Under the pieces are notes generated by a model. The model had not been told where the DNA came from. It saw only the letters and a program-made list of their open reading frames with translations, and searched no databases. Shown one piece after another: positions 9,837 to 20,120 of a stretch of 64,000 nucleotides of DNA; position 1 is the stretch's first letter, and each line of letters starts with the position of its first letter. Location of the stretch: NCBI RefSeq assembly GCF_014359905.1, contig NZ_JACIYP010000004.1:51166-115165 (forward strand). The letters run 5' to 3'. Made by a program: the position numbers and the translations under genes. The DNA is from Hoeflea sp. Its GTDB lineage: Bacteria; Pseudomonadota; Alphaproteobacteria; Rhizobiales; Rhizobiaceae.

Positions 9837-10931
9837 ATGACCCTGAAAACCCGCCTATTCTCAGCGGCCGTCATGCTCGCAGCATCGACCGTGCTCGCTG
9901 CCGCTCAGGAACGCGTCGTCAATGTCTACAATTGGTCCGACTATATTGATGAGTCCATTTTGGAGGACTTCACCAAGGAAACCGGCATCAAGGTTGTCTA
10001 TGACGTGTTTGATTCCAACGAAGTGCTGGAAACCAAACTGCTCGCCGGCTCCACCGGCTACGACATCGTCGTGCCGACCGGAACCTTTCTCGCCCGTCAG
10101 ATCACGGCCGGCGTGTTCCAGAAGCTCGACAAGTCCAAGCTCCCCAATCTGGTGAACATGGACCCGGCGATCATGTCGCGGCTCGAAAAATACGATCCCG
10201 GCAACGAGCATGCCATCAACTACATGTGGGGCACCACCGGCCTCGGCCTTAATGTCGACAAGGTCAAGGAACGCCTGGGCGAGATGCCGCTCAACACCTG
10301 GGACATCGTCTTCAAGCCGGAGAACCTTGCCAAGCTTGCCGATTGCGGCGTCTACATGCTCGACACCTCCGAGGAAATCATTCCGGCCGCGCTCAACTTC
10401 CTGGGCCTTGATCCGGATTCCAATTCTCCCGATGACATTGCCAAGGCCGAAGAGCTGCTGCTCACGATCCGGCCGAGCGTGAAGAAGTTCCACTCGTCGG
10501 AATACATCAACGCGCTGGCAAACGGCGACATCTGCCTGGCCGTCGGCTGGTCGGGCGATATCCTGCAGGCCCGCGACCGTGCGGCGGAAGCTGCCCAGGG
10601 AGTCACCATCGAATATGTGATCCCCAAGGAAGGCGCGCTGATGTGGTTCGACAACATGGCCATTCCGGGCGATGCCCAGCATGTGGCAGAGGCGCATGAG
10701 TTCCTCAACTACATCATGAAGCCGGAAGTGGCGGCGAAAGCCTCCAACTACGTCTATTATGCCAACGGCAACCTGGCCTCCAAGCCGCTGCTCAATGAGG
10801 ACGTGATCGGCGACCCCGCCATCTATCCCGACGAGGAGACCATCGGCAGGCTCTATACGACCTCGCCCAAGGATCAGCGCACCCAGCGGCTGATGACCCG
10901 GACATGGACCAAGGTCGTCACCGGTCAGTAA
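9837..10931 (+). CDS. potF: Polyamine ABC transporter, periplasmic binding protein
   Basis: A secreted binding protein that delivers spermidine or putrescine to the membrane complex. 364 residues with a signal peptide at about 1-23 (cleavage after VLAAAQ). The mature N terminus begins RVVNVYNWSDYID, the hallmark of PotD/PotF proteins, and the protein belongs to periplasmic binding fold cluster D. ATG 9837 follows GAGAGGAACAGGA. It heads a four-gene operon with ATPase and two permeases; a stem-loop with a short T run (10944-10973) separates it from the ATPase gene. Whether putrescine or spermidine is preferred cannot be read from the sequence. Confidence 0.95.
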   Translation: MTLKTRLFSAAVMLAASTVLAAAQERVVNVYNWSDYIDESILEDFTKETGIKVVYDVFDSNEVLETKLLAGSTGYDIVVPTGTFLARQITAGVFQKLDKSKLPNLVNMDPAIMSRLEKYDPGNEHAINYMWGTTGLGLNVDKVKERLGEMPLNTWDIVFKPENLAKLADCGVYMLDTSEEIIPAALNFLGLDPDSNSPDDIAKAEELLLTIRPSVKKFHSSEYINALANGDICLAVGWSGDILQARDRAAEAAQGVTIEYVIPKEGALMWFDNMAIPGDAQHVAEAHEFLNYIMKPEVAAKASNYVYYANGNLASKPLLNEDVIGDPAIYPDEETIGRLYTTSPKDQRTQRLMTRTWTKVVTGQ

Positions 10932-10943
10932 CCCCAGGCTTCG

Positions 10944-10973
10944 CCCCCGGTCCTGCAAAGGGCCGGGGGTTTT
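10944..10973 (+). terminator. Intercistronic stem-loop after potF
   Basis: CCCCCGGTCC (10944-10953) pairs with GGGCCGGGGG (10960-10969) through ten pairs including one G-U, loop TGCAAA, then TTTT. The genes downstream belong to the same transporter, so it more likely acts as a partial terminator or a 3'-end stabiliser of the potF message than as the operon end. Confidence 0.7.
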
Positions 10974-11104
10974 CACGACAGTGGCGCGTCGAAGGGGATG
11001 CGCAAGGTCGCTTCAAGACTATGAATCTCTGCATGGACGCGCTCACCTGAACGAGAAAAACGGAGCGCGGCGTGCATCGGCATTGATCAAGGGGGCAGTT
11101 GGTC

Positions 11105-12244
11105 ATGAAATCTCTGGGAAGCATACGGCGCAGTTTCGAACCATGGAATGATCCGGACCAGCGCCCCTATATCGCCTTTGAAAACATCACCAAGAAATTC
11201 GGCGATTTCACCGCCGTCAAGGACCTGACGCTGCATATCTTTCAGCGCGAGTTCTTTGCCCTGCTCGGCGGCTCGGGATGCGGCAAGTCGACACTGCTGC
11301 GCATGCTGGCCGGCTTCGAGAACCCCACCCACGGCCAGATCCTGCTCGACGGCGAGAACCTCGCAGGCGTTCCGCCCTACCGCCGCCCGGTCAACATGAT
11401 GTTCCAGTCCTATGCGCTGTTCCCGCATATGAGCGTGGAAAAGAACATCGCCTTCGGCCTCAGGCAGGACGGCATGGCCAAGTCCGAAATCGATGACCGC
11501 GTCAACAACATGCTCAAGCTGGTCAAGCTCGAGCAATTCGGCAAGCGCAAGCCGCATCAGCTCTCAGGCGGCCAGCGTCAGCGCGTGGCGCTCGCCCGCT
11601 CCATCGCCAAGCGTCCCAAGGTGCTGCTGCTCGACGAGCCGCTCGGCGCGCTCGACAAGAAGCTGCGCGAGGAAACCCAGTTCGAGCTGATGGACCTGCA
11701 GCAGGACCTGGGCCTCACCTTCGTCGTCGTCACCCATGACCAGGAAGAGGCCATGACCATGGCCGACCGGATCGCGGTGATGGATCTGGGCCGCATCGTC
11801 CAGATCGGAACCCCGGCGGAAATCTATGAAGCGCCGAACTCTGAATTTGTCGCGAGCTTCATCGGCGACATCAATCTGTTCCGCGGGCAAGTCACCGGCC
11901 TGAACAACGGCGTGGCCGAGATCGAGACGCCCGACGGCATGGTCATCCGGTCCGAAACCACTGTACCCCTGCAGGTGGGCCAGCAAACGGGCTTCGCCAT
12001 CAGGCCGGAGAAGCTTCGCGTCTCCCGGGACAAGCCCGGGGACGGGGTCAATGCAGCCTTCGGCGAAGTCTGGGACATAGGCTATCTCGGCGACATGACC
12101 GTGTTTCACGTCAAGCTCAAGAGCGGCGCCGTGGTCAAGGCTTCGCTTCTCAACGCCGTCCGCACGGTTGAACACCCGATCGGCTACGATGAAGAGATCT
12201 GGGTCTGCTTCGATACCGACAGCGGCATTGTGCTGAGCAGCTGA
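11105..12244 (+). CDS. potG: Polyamine ABC transporter ATP-binding subunit
   Basis: The ATPase that powers polyamine uptake on the cytoplasmic face. From ATG 11105 it has 379 residues. Walker A is GGSGCGKST (55-63), followed by the signature LSGGQRQRVALARS, Walker B VLLLDEPLGALD and the switch His in VVTHDQEEAM; a TOBE domain fills about 290-379. An in-frame TTG at 11099 is only three bases from AAGGGGG, whereas ATG 11105 is nine bases away, so ATG is preferred. It is followed closely (11 bases) by potH. Confidence 0.94.
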   Translation: MKSLGSIRRSFEPWNDPDQRPYIAFENITKKFGDFTAVKDLTLHIFQREFFALLGGSGCGKSTLLRMLAGFENPTHGQILLDGENLAGVPPYRRPVNMMFQSYALFPHMSVEKNIAFGLRQDGMAKSEIDDRVNNMLKLVKLEQFGKRKPHQLSGGQRQRVALARSIAKRPKVLLLDEPLGALDKKLREETQFELMDLQQDLGLTFVVVTHDQEEAMTMADRIAVMDLGRIVQIGTPAEIYEAPNSEFVASFIGDINLFRGQVTGLNNGVAEIETPDGMVIRSETTVPLQVGQQTGFAIRPEKLRVSRDKPGDGVNAAFGEVWDIGYLGDMTVFHVKLKSGAVVKASLLNAVRTVEHPIGYDEEIWVCFDTDSGIVLSS

Positions 12245-12255
12245 GGGGACCCGCG

Positions 12256-13164
12256 ATGAAACCTCTCTCCGCCATCTCCCGCCGCCTGGTCATCATCATC
12301 CCCTATGCCTGGCTGCTGGTCTTCTTCCTGGTGCCCTTCGGCATCGTCTTCAAGATCTCGCTCTCCGAGCCCGTGATGTCGATGCCGCCCTACGCGCCGA
12401 CCTTCGACATGGCCGATGGGATTTCCGGCTTCATCGACGGCCTCAAGCAGCTGAGCTTTTCCAACTATCTCTGGCTGACAGAGGATGCGCTCTACATCAA
12501 CGCCTACATCTCCTCGATCGTCATCGCCTTCATCTCGACGGTACTGACCCTGCTGATCGGCTTTCCGCTGGCCTATGGCATGGCGCGCGCGCCCGCCACG
12601 CTGCGACCGACGCTGCTGATGCTGGTGATCCTGCCATTCTGGACCAGCTTCCTGATCCGGGTCTATGCCTGGATCGGCATCCTGAAACCCGAAGGACTGC
12701 TCAACCAGTTCCTGATGCTTCTGGGCCTGATCGACGAGCCGCTGATCATCCTCAACACCAACACGGCGGTCTATATTGGCATCGTCTATTCCTACCTGCC
12801 GTTCATGGTGCTGCCGATCTATTCGGCGCTCGAGAAGATGGATTACACCCTGATCGAGGCGGCGCAGGATCTGGGCTGTCCGCCGATCACCGCCTTCTGG
12901 AAGATCACCTTTCCGCTCGCCATCCCCGGCATCGTCGCGGGCTGCATGCTGGTGTTCATCCCGGCGGTCGGCGAGTTCGTCATTCCGGACCTGCTCGGCG
13001 GCTCGCGCACGCTGATGATCGGCAAGACGCTGTGGAGCGAGTTCTTCAACAACCGCGACTGGCCGGTATCCTCGGCCGTGGCGGTGCTGCTGCTCTTGAT
13101 CCTGGTCGTGCCCATCATGCTGTTCCAGCAGGCGCAGGCCAAAGCCCAGGAGAGTGAACGATGA
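12256..13164 (+). CDS. potH: Polyamine ABC transporter permease 1
   Basis: An inner-membrane permease of the PotB/PotH family, 302 residues with six predicted membrane segments. The BPD-transport EAA loop is visible as the cytoplasmic stretch IEAAQDLGCPPITAFWKITFPLAIPGI in the second half, which contacts the ATPase. A GAGGGGA site precedes ATG 12256. Its last bases overlap the start of potI (ATGA at 13161-13164), so the two permease subunits are translationally coupled. Confidence 0.94.
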   Translation: MKPLSAISRRLVIIIPYAWLLVFFLVPFGIVFKISLSEPVMSMPPYAPTFDMADGISGFIDGLKQLSFSNYLWLTEDALYINAYISSIVIAFISTVLTLLIGFPLAYGMARAPATLRPTLLMLVILPFWTSFLIRVYAWIGILKPEGLLNQFLMLLGLIDEPLIILNTNTAVYIGIVYSYLPFMVLPIYSALEKMDYTLIEAAQDLGCPPITAFWKITFPLAIPGIVAGCMLVFIPAVGEFVIPDLLGGSRTLMIGKTLWSEFFNNRDWPVSSAVAVLLLLILVVPIMLFQQAQAKAQESER

Positions 13165-13982
13165 ACCCGAGCTGGTCACGCTTCAACATCGCCTCGGTGG
13201 TCTTCGGCTTTGCCTTTCTCTATCTGCCGATCGTGCTCCTGGTGATCTTCTCGTTCAACGAATCCCGTCTGGTCACCGTCTGGACCGGCTTTTCCACCAA
13301 ATGGTACCGCGAGCTGTTCAACAACCAGGGCCTGATGGATGCGGCCTGGGTGACGGTGAGGGTGGGGATTGTCTCGGCCTCGATCGCCACAGTGCTCGGC
13401 ACGCTCGCCGCTCTCACGCTCACCCGCTACACGCGCTTCAACGGGCGCATCCTGTTCTCCGGCATGGTCTTTGCGCCGCTGGTGATGCCCGAGGTGATCA
13501 CCGGCCTGTCGCTGCTCTTGCTGTTCGTGGCGGTGGATTTCGCCCGCGGCTTCTGGACCGTCACGCTGGCGCACATCACCTTCTCCATGTGCTTCGTCGC
13601 CGTGGTGGTGCAGTCGCGGCTGATGAGCTTCGACCGCTCTCTGGAAGAGGCGGCCATGGATCTTGGCGCCGGGCCCGTCACCACCTTCACGCAGATCACC
13701 CTGCCGGTCATTCTTCCCGCCGTGATCTCGGGATGGATGCTGGCCTTCACGCTGTCGCTCGATGACCTTGTGATCGCCAGCTTCACCTCGGGGCCGGGCG
13801 CCACCACGCTGCCGATGAAGATCTACTCCCAGGTGCGGCTTGGCGTGACGCCTGAAATAAACGCGGTCTGTACGCTGCTCATCGCCGCGGTCTCGATCGG
13901 CGTCATCATCGCCTCTATCTTGAACAAGAGCCGCGAGGTCCGGCGCCAGCGCGATGAACAGGCGGCGTTTGCCAACACCTGA
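13161..13982 (+). CDS. potI: Polyamine ABC transporter permease 2
   Basis: The second inner-membrane permease (PotC/PotI family), 273 residues. The first membrane segment is at about 12-34 (LYLPIVLLVIFSFNES), and the EAA loop (LEEAAMDLGAGPVTTFTQITLP) is near residue 160. It shares ATGA with the end of potH. It closes the potFGHI operon; no strong terminator was seen before the convergent gene at 14007. Confidence 0.94.
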   Translation: MNPSWSRFNIASVVFGFAFLYLPIVLLVIFSFNESRLVTVWTGFSTKWYRELFNNQGLMDAAWVTVRVGIVSASIATVLGTLAALTLTRYTRFNGRILFSGMVFAPLVMPEVITGLSLLLLFVAVDFARGFWTVTLAHITFSMCFVAVVVQSRLMSFDRSLEEAAMDLGAGPVTTFTQITLPVILPAVISGWMLAFTLSLDDLVIASFTSGPGATTLPMKIYSQVRLGVTPEINAVCTLLIAAVSIGVIIASILNKSREVRRQRDEQAAFANT

Positions 13983-14006
13983 TGCCCAAGCCGAAGCGGA
14001 AGCCTT

Positions 14007-14261
14007 TCAGTTGCGCGGCGGCCGCAGCAAATAGGTGACGAACCAGATCGGCACGATCACCATCGAGCCGAGCACGATGTTGGGGATCGCCCAGGCAGCG
14101 CCCTCCTGCAACAGCGTGAACACCCGGTCCGGCGTCAGCCCGAGTTCGGCCAGCAGTTCGGCGGCGGAAAGATTGAGCGCCGAGAGCACCGCGCCGGTGA
14201 TCAGCGACGCCAGCCCGATCTTCACCAATGCCGATATCACCCGCATCATCAACCGACCCAT
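14007..14261 (-). CDS. Small two-TM membrane protein (possibly DUF6460)
   Basis: An 84-residue hydrophobic protein. A first membrane helix covers about residues 7-30, a short amphipathic link carries LGLTPDRVF, and a second helix covers about 56-78, ending in the basic tail LLRPPRN. Layout and size recall alphaproteobacterial DUF6460 proteins, but this is memory of the family, not a search. It lies 110 bases downstream of, and on the same strand as, the AsmA-family gene. Function unknown. Confidence 0.7.
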   Translation of the reverse strand: MGRLMMRVISALVKIGLASLITGAVLSALNLSAAELLAELGLTPDRVFTLLQEGAAWAIPNIVLGSMVIVPIWFVTYLLRPPRN

Positions 14262-14371
14262 CCCCTGCCAGGTTCGATTGGCCTGGAGCCGGTTCGAAGC
14301 ACTGGAACAGACCGAGTGTCGCCAAATCCGCGCAAATGCGCAAGACGGGTGGTTTCACGCGCTTCTGCGGC

Positions 14372-16246
14372 TCACGGCGTCACCGGCGAGATCACCGGTT
14401 GCGGCCAGGAACCGCCGACGAAGAACTTGAGCGGCTCGGGAACGCTGCCTGCTGCGGGCGCAGCCCCGTTGGCGGCCGGTCTGGCCGCGAGAACGCCGGC
14501 AATGGCCAGGCTCGAGCGCGAATAGGGGATGACGCCCGACAGCGAAATCATCTGCCGCTCGCCGATCAGCTCGGCCGTCTTCAGGTCGGCTTCGCCGGCG
14601 GCGATCGTGGCCTCGAAGCGCGCCGACTGGAACGGAAATCCGTCGCCTTCGCCCAATTGGCCCAGATCGAAGAAGCGTTCGGTCCTGGCGAGCTCGCGGA
14701 ATTTCTGGATATTCAGCCCCGGCACGACGCCTTTCTCCACGGCCAGGTCGACCTTGCCGGTCAGGTCGGTCAGCGCCGTGGCCCAGGTCGGATAGGGCGA
14801 TGTCACTTCCATGTCGAGAGATCCCCTGCCGCGCGGCAGGGGACCGGTCAGGCCGATCGCATCGAACAGCCCGCCGACATTGATCCGGCGGGCCGACAAT
14901 TGCACCTTCACGCCGCCGTCGATTCCCTTTTCCGACAGCGCGATGCGGCCGAGAAAGCTGCCGCCATAGGCGGTGGCGTCGCCGACGTCGAAATTGGCGC
15001 GGCCCTGTTCGACGCGCGCCGCCGCGGCCAGATTGGACAGCAGCACGGGTCCGAGGCTCGCCGACTGGGCCGACAGCCTGAGATCGAGCCCGATCTGGTG
15101 CAGGAACCGCGTGTCGATGGTCGAGGCGATGTCCTTGCCCGAGGCCGGAAGCGGGGTGAAGGCCTGCAGGAACGATCCGATATCGAGCGAGTTGAACGCC
15201 AGCGTGCCCGCCACCAGCGGCGGCGCCTCCTCGCTCAGGGTGACATCCAGCACGCCAATGCCGCGGTTGCGGTCGATCAGCACGATCAGGTCATCGAGCT
15301 TGGCCTTCAAGGGCTCGGCGGTGATCTTGGCCGTGAGTTCGAGCGCCCCCAGCGCCTCGCCCGGCTTGATGTCGGCGCGCGACCACTCGAGCGCCCGGCG
15401 CACCGACGGGCTCTTGAGCTCCAGCGCGCCCGAGACGAACATCGAGGCGCCGAGACTGGCCGATCCGGCGAAGCTCAGATTCAGCGGCGCGGAGGCTATC
15501 TTGAGTTCCACCGGCGCCAGCCGCTTGCCCAGCAGCAGCAGCGGCGCGGAGGTTGACCCGGCAAGCGTCAGTTGCTCGCCGCGAAAGATCGCCACCAGAT
15601 TGGCCCGGGCGACCGCCGTCGGCGCGGTCCAGGCCAGCGTGCCGTTGATGGCGGTGAGCTTTTCTGCCGGTGCGCCCGGATCGCGGATCCATGTGACCGT
15701 GCCGTCCTCTATCGTTACGGTGCCGAGTGCCGCTGAATCGGGAATGCTCGCCGGCACCGGCGGCGTCGTGCCTGACTGGGCGGAAACATCGCGGGCGACG
15801 GCGGCTGCGATGCCCTGCGCCAGGTCGCCGGAGGAAGAGGACCAGTTCGAGGTGGAGTCCGGATACACCTCGACATTGAACGAAGGCCGGATCAGCTTGA
15901 ACTGCGAGAAGCTCGGCGCCCCCAGGACTGCAGAGAACAGGTTGAAATTGGCGACAATGCTGTCGGCGCGCAGGATCGGATCGCCACCGGCAAATGACGA
16001 CGGCCGGATTTCCACATTGTCGAGCGTGATCGTCGGCGTCGGCCAGAAATCCAGCGAGGGGGCGTTGCCGAGCTCAACCGGATGGCCGGCCCAGGCGCCA
16101 ATATCGCGCTCGAGGCGGTCGCGTACCACTCCGCTCGACACCGCCAGCGGCAGGGAGGCGAAAATGGCCAGTACGACGGCGAGAACGGCAACGACGCCGA
16201 TGATCGCCGCGCGTCGCAAGGACCATTGCGCGATAATGAAATTCAA
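14372..16246 (-). CDS. AsmA family protein
   Basis: An envelope protein of the AsmA/TamB-like group: an N-terminal membrane anchor (about residues 10-32) and a long periplasmic beta-rich body. From the chosen TTG start it is 624 residues. TTG 16246 has a textbook GGAGG (16254-16258 on this strand) seven bases upstream and gives the N terminus LNFIIAQWSLRR. An ATG further out at 16366 would add 40 residues of unlikely composition and lacks that site. AsmA proteins are implicated in phospholipid or outer-membrane homeostasis. It is divergent from the acetoacetate-CoA ligase gene. Confidence 0.88.
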   Translation of the reverse strand: MNFIIAQWSLRRAAIIGVVAVLAVVLAIFASLPLAVSSGVVRDRLERDIGAWAGHPVELGNAPSLDFWPTPTITLDNVEIRPSSFAGGDPILRADSIVANFNLFSAVLGAPSFSQFKLIRPSFNVEVYPDSTSNWSSSSGDLAQGIAAAVARDVSAQSGTTPPVPASIPDSAALGTVTIEDGTVTWIRDPGAPAEKLTAINGTLAWTAPTAVARANLVAIFRGEQLTLAGSTSAPLLLLGKRLAPVELKIASAPLNLSFAGSASLGASMFVSGALELKSPSVRRALEWSRADIKPGEALGALELTAKITAEPLKAKLDDLIVLIDRNRGIGVLDVTLSEEAPPLVAGTLAFNSLDIGSFLQAFTPLPASGKDIASTIDTRFLHQIGLDLRLSAQSASLGPVLLSNLAAAARVEQGRANFDVGDATAYGGSFLGRIALSEKGIDGGVKVQLSARRINVGGLFDAIGLTGPLPRGRGSLDMEVTSPYPTWATALTDLTGKVDLAVEKGVVPGLNIQKFRELARTERFFDLGQLGEGDGFPFQSARFEATIAAGEADLKTAELIGERQMISLSGVIPYSRSSLAIAGVLAARPAANGAAPAAGSVPEPLKFFVGGSWPQPVISPVTP

Positions 16247-16417
16247 ACCCCAACCTCCGAAGCGCTGTCTGGAAGTTCTGGTTAATCCCTGCCGCAAGCG
16301 AATGCAATTGCAGAGCGCGCGCGTGTCTCTCCGTGCACCGTTGCCGGCTTCGAGGTCTGTTTGCATGATGGCTTGCCGGTGCTACTAAACCACCGCAGGA
16401 TTAATGAGGAGCAGACG

Positions 16418-18370
<1,953 letters not shown>

Positions 18371-18396
18371 GCAAGCGCCGGCGGCTCACTTCCGTG

Positions 18397-18756
18397 TCAT
18401 TGCGGGGTCAGGATCTCGGTGCCGGCGCCGGACAGGCCGTCAATGGTCCAGACGCCTTCCAGCGAGCCGTCGTCCATCACCTCGTAGACCACGAGCCCGA
18501 CTCCGCCGGTCTCGAACACATAGCCAGCGGCAAAGGCGTTGCCGTAGAGCATGCAGATGCCGGTCGATTCACTGCCCGTGCTCCAGTGGATGTGGCAGGT
18601 CGTGTCCGAACTGGGCTCGATCCGCGCGGTGCCGCCGTAGCTGCTCCCGTCGAGATTGGTGCCTTCGACCGTGTAGGTGCCGGCGGCCACGTCCGCCTGC
18701 GCCACGCTCGCCATGCCCAGCGTCGCCGCCAGACAGATCCAGACCAGTTTTCCCAT
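18397..18756 (-). CDS. Secreted small protein, possible fibronectin-binding-like (LIC10280-type)
   Basis: A 119-residue exported protein. The signal peptide is clear (MGKLVWICLAATLGMASVAQA, cleavage about residue 21). The mature part is a beta-rich single domain beginning AAGTYTVEGTN and containing cysteines (TTCHIHW, STGICMLY) that may form a disulfide. Start ATG 18756 is chosen for the signal peptide and the GGTGAGG just upstream; a longer frame to 18843 would bury the signal. The fold resembles small proteins annotated as fibronectin-binding in alphaproteobacteria; that label is tentative. Monocistronic. Confidence 0.7.
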   Translation of the reverse strand: MGKLVWICLAATLGMASVAQADVAAGTYTVEGTNLDGSSYGGTARIEPSSDTTCHIHWSTGSESTGICMLYGNAFAAGYVFETGGVGLVVYEVMDDGSLEGVWTIDGLSGAGTEILTPQ

Positions 18757-19007
18757 GTGCCTCACCCTGTTGAGCCCGCGCCGGACAGTCCGGCGGACAG
18801 AGCGAGGATCCGCCCGCGCGAAATCCCTGTCAATCAGCCGCACTGGCTCGCCTGCGGAATATTTTGCGCAAGCGCCACACGATCCGCCCGCGTCCGGTAC
18901 CGATCACGACTTGGCACGCGACAATCGGGTGCCGGCCCAGCGCCTTCCTGCATCCGCGGCGACGGTGCGCAGGATATCAGGCCATCTTCATTCGAACAGA
19001 AGGACGG

Positions 19008-19643
19008 TTACACCAAGCCGTGCTGGGTCGCCCCGATGGTGATGGCGGCGAAGAAACAGGCGGAGGCCGCGATGACAAATCCGTGCCAGATGGCGTTGGA
19101 GAACTTCATCGTCTTGGCCGCGTAGAAGACCACGCCCACGGTGTAAAGCAACCCGCCGGCGGCGATGAAACCGAACGGCACTTCCGACCAGGATGTCCAG
19201 AGCAGGATGATGCTCATCCAGCCCATGACCAGATAAAGCGCCGGGCCCATGCGGCCCGGTGTGCTCCAGAACAACAGCTTGAGCGTGATGCCGATGAGCG
19301 CCAAAGCCCAGACAATGCCAAGGATGACATAGGCCAGGCCGCTGCCGATCATCACCACCAGCGGCGTGTAGGTCCCGGCGATCTTTAGATAAATCGCCGC
19401 ATGATCGATCCGCCGCAAGGCAGGCCGGAGGCTTTTCCAGGGTGTCATGTGATAAAATGCGGACGCCGCGAAGGTGGCAATCAGCGTGATCGCGTAGATG
19501 GCGATTGCCGTCATTTCCCAGGGCGAGGCGACCCGGCTGGACCAGATGAGCAAAAGCATGGAACCGGAGATGGCGCCAATCAATCCGATCGCGTGCATGC
19601 TCCCGTCGGCAACGCGTTCCGAGCGTGAATAGTCCGGGTACAT
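19008..19643 (-). CDS. Hemolysin-III / PAQR family membrane protein
   Basis: A 211-residue seven-TM protein of the HlyIII (YqfA-like, PAQR) family. The conserved features SAFYHM (His65) and RRIDHAAIYLKIAGTYTP (80-94) are present. In the last helix His187 (IWHGFV) is retained, but the usual second His ten residues later is Phe197, so the canonical metal site appears incomplete. ATG 19643 follows GGAGA; the frame extends to 19871 but that part is not coding-like. The cellular role of the family in bacteria is poorly defined; PAQR relatives act in lipid or fluidity sensing. Confidence 0.9.
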   Translation of the reverse strand: MYPDYSRSERVADGSMHAIGLIGAISGSMLLLIWSSRVASPWEMTAIAIYAITLIATFAASAFYHMTPWKSLRPALRRIDHAAIYLKIAGTYTPLVVMIGSGLAYVILGIVWALALIGITLKLLFWSTPGRMGPALYLVMGWMSIILLWTSWSEVPFGFIAAGGLLYTVGVVFYAAKTMKFSNAIWHGFVIAASACFFAAITIGATQHGLV

Positions 19644-20009
19644 TCTTATCTCCAAACCTCGTATCGACACCAGATTGTCGCCGCACAGGCGGCGAAGCCT
19701 GAGCAAGACGCTACCGAATATCCTTCCGCCCGTCGAGTTGGGCAGGCCGCGGCTTGAAACCGTCTCCCCCCATTCAATCCACAGCGCGCTGCAATGCCTT
19801 GATTTAGTGCATGCACATGGTTGTTCAACTGGGTCCATTTGACGCGACCCGCAGGAGGCGCTTCGACCCATCCCGCCCCGCCATGGTTAATCAAACCTGA
19901 CCCGCGAATTTAACCAATCCCTGTGGTACAGGGATCACCCCTAAAATCTTAGACAAAAATGCAAGGTCCCGGTAACAGTTTTGACGCAAAGCTTGCACCA
20001 ACGTTTGGA

Positions 20010-20085
20010 TAGCTCTGCTCTTCACACTGTTGGCCAGCACAAATTCAAGATTTTGCGGGGACCCTCTGTGGTCCCCGCTTTTTTT
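20010..20085 (+). ncRNA. Candidate small RNA (alpha-r8 / suhB / MmgR-like)
   Basis: A promoter-like TTGACG (19981-19986) is followed, about 30 bases on, by a short gene-free stretch. It ends in a strong terminator: GCGGGGACC (20055-20063), loop CTCTGT, GGTCCCCGC (20070-20078), then seven T. No protein gene on the plus strand ends here; the gene to the right is convergent. A transcript of about 70-77 nt would contain GGCCAGCACAAATTCAAG before the terminator. This layout and sequence match my recollection of the alpha-r8 family (Rfam suhB; MmgR of Sinorhizobium, a regulator of PHB accumulation). Start site uncertain. Confidence 0.55.
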
Positions 20086-20120
20086 GCGGTGACGGCAGGC
20101 CTGAGGTTGGCGTCGCTGTC

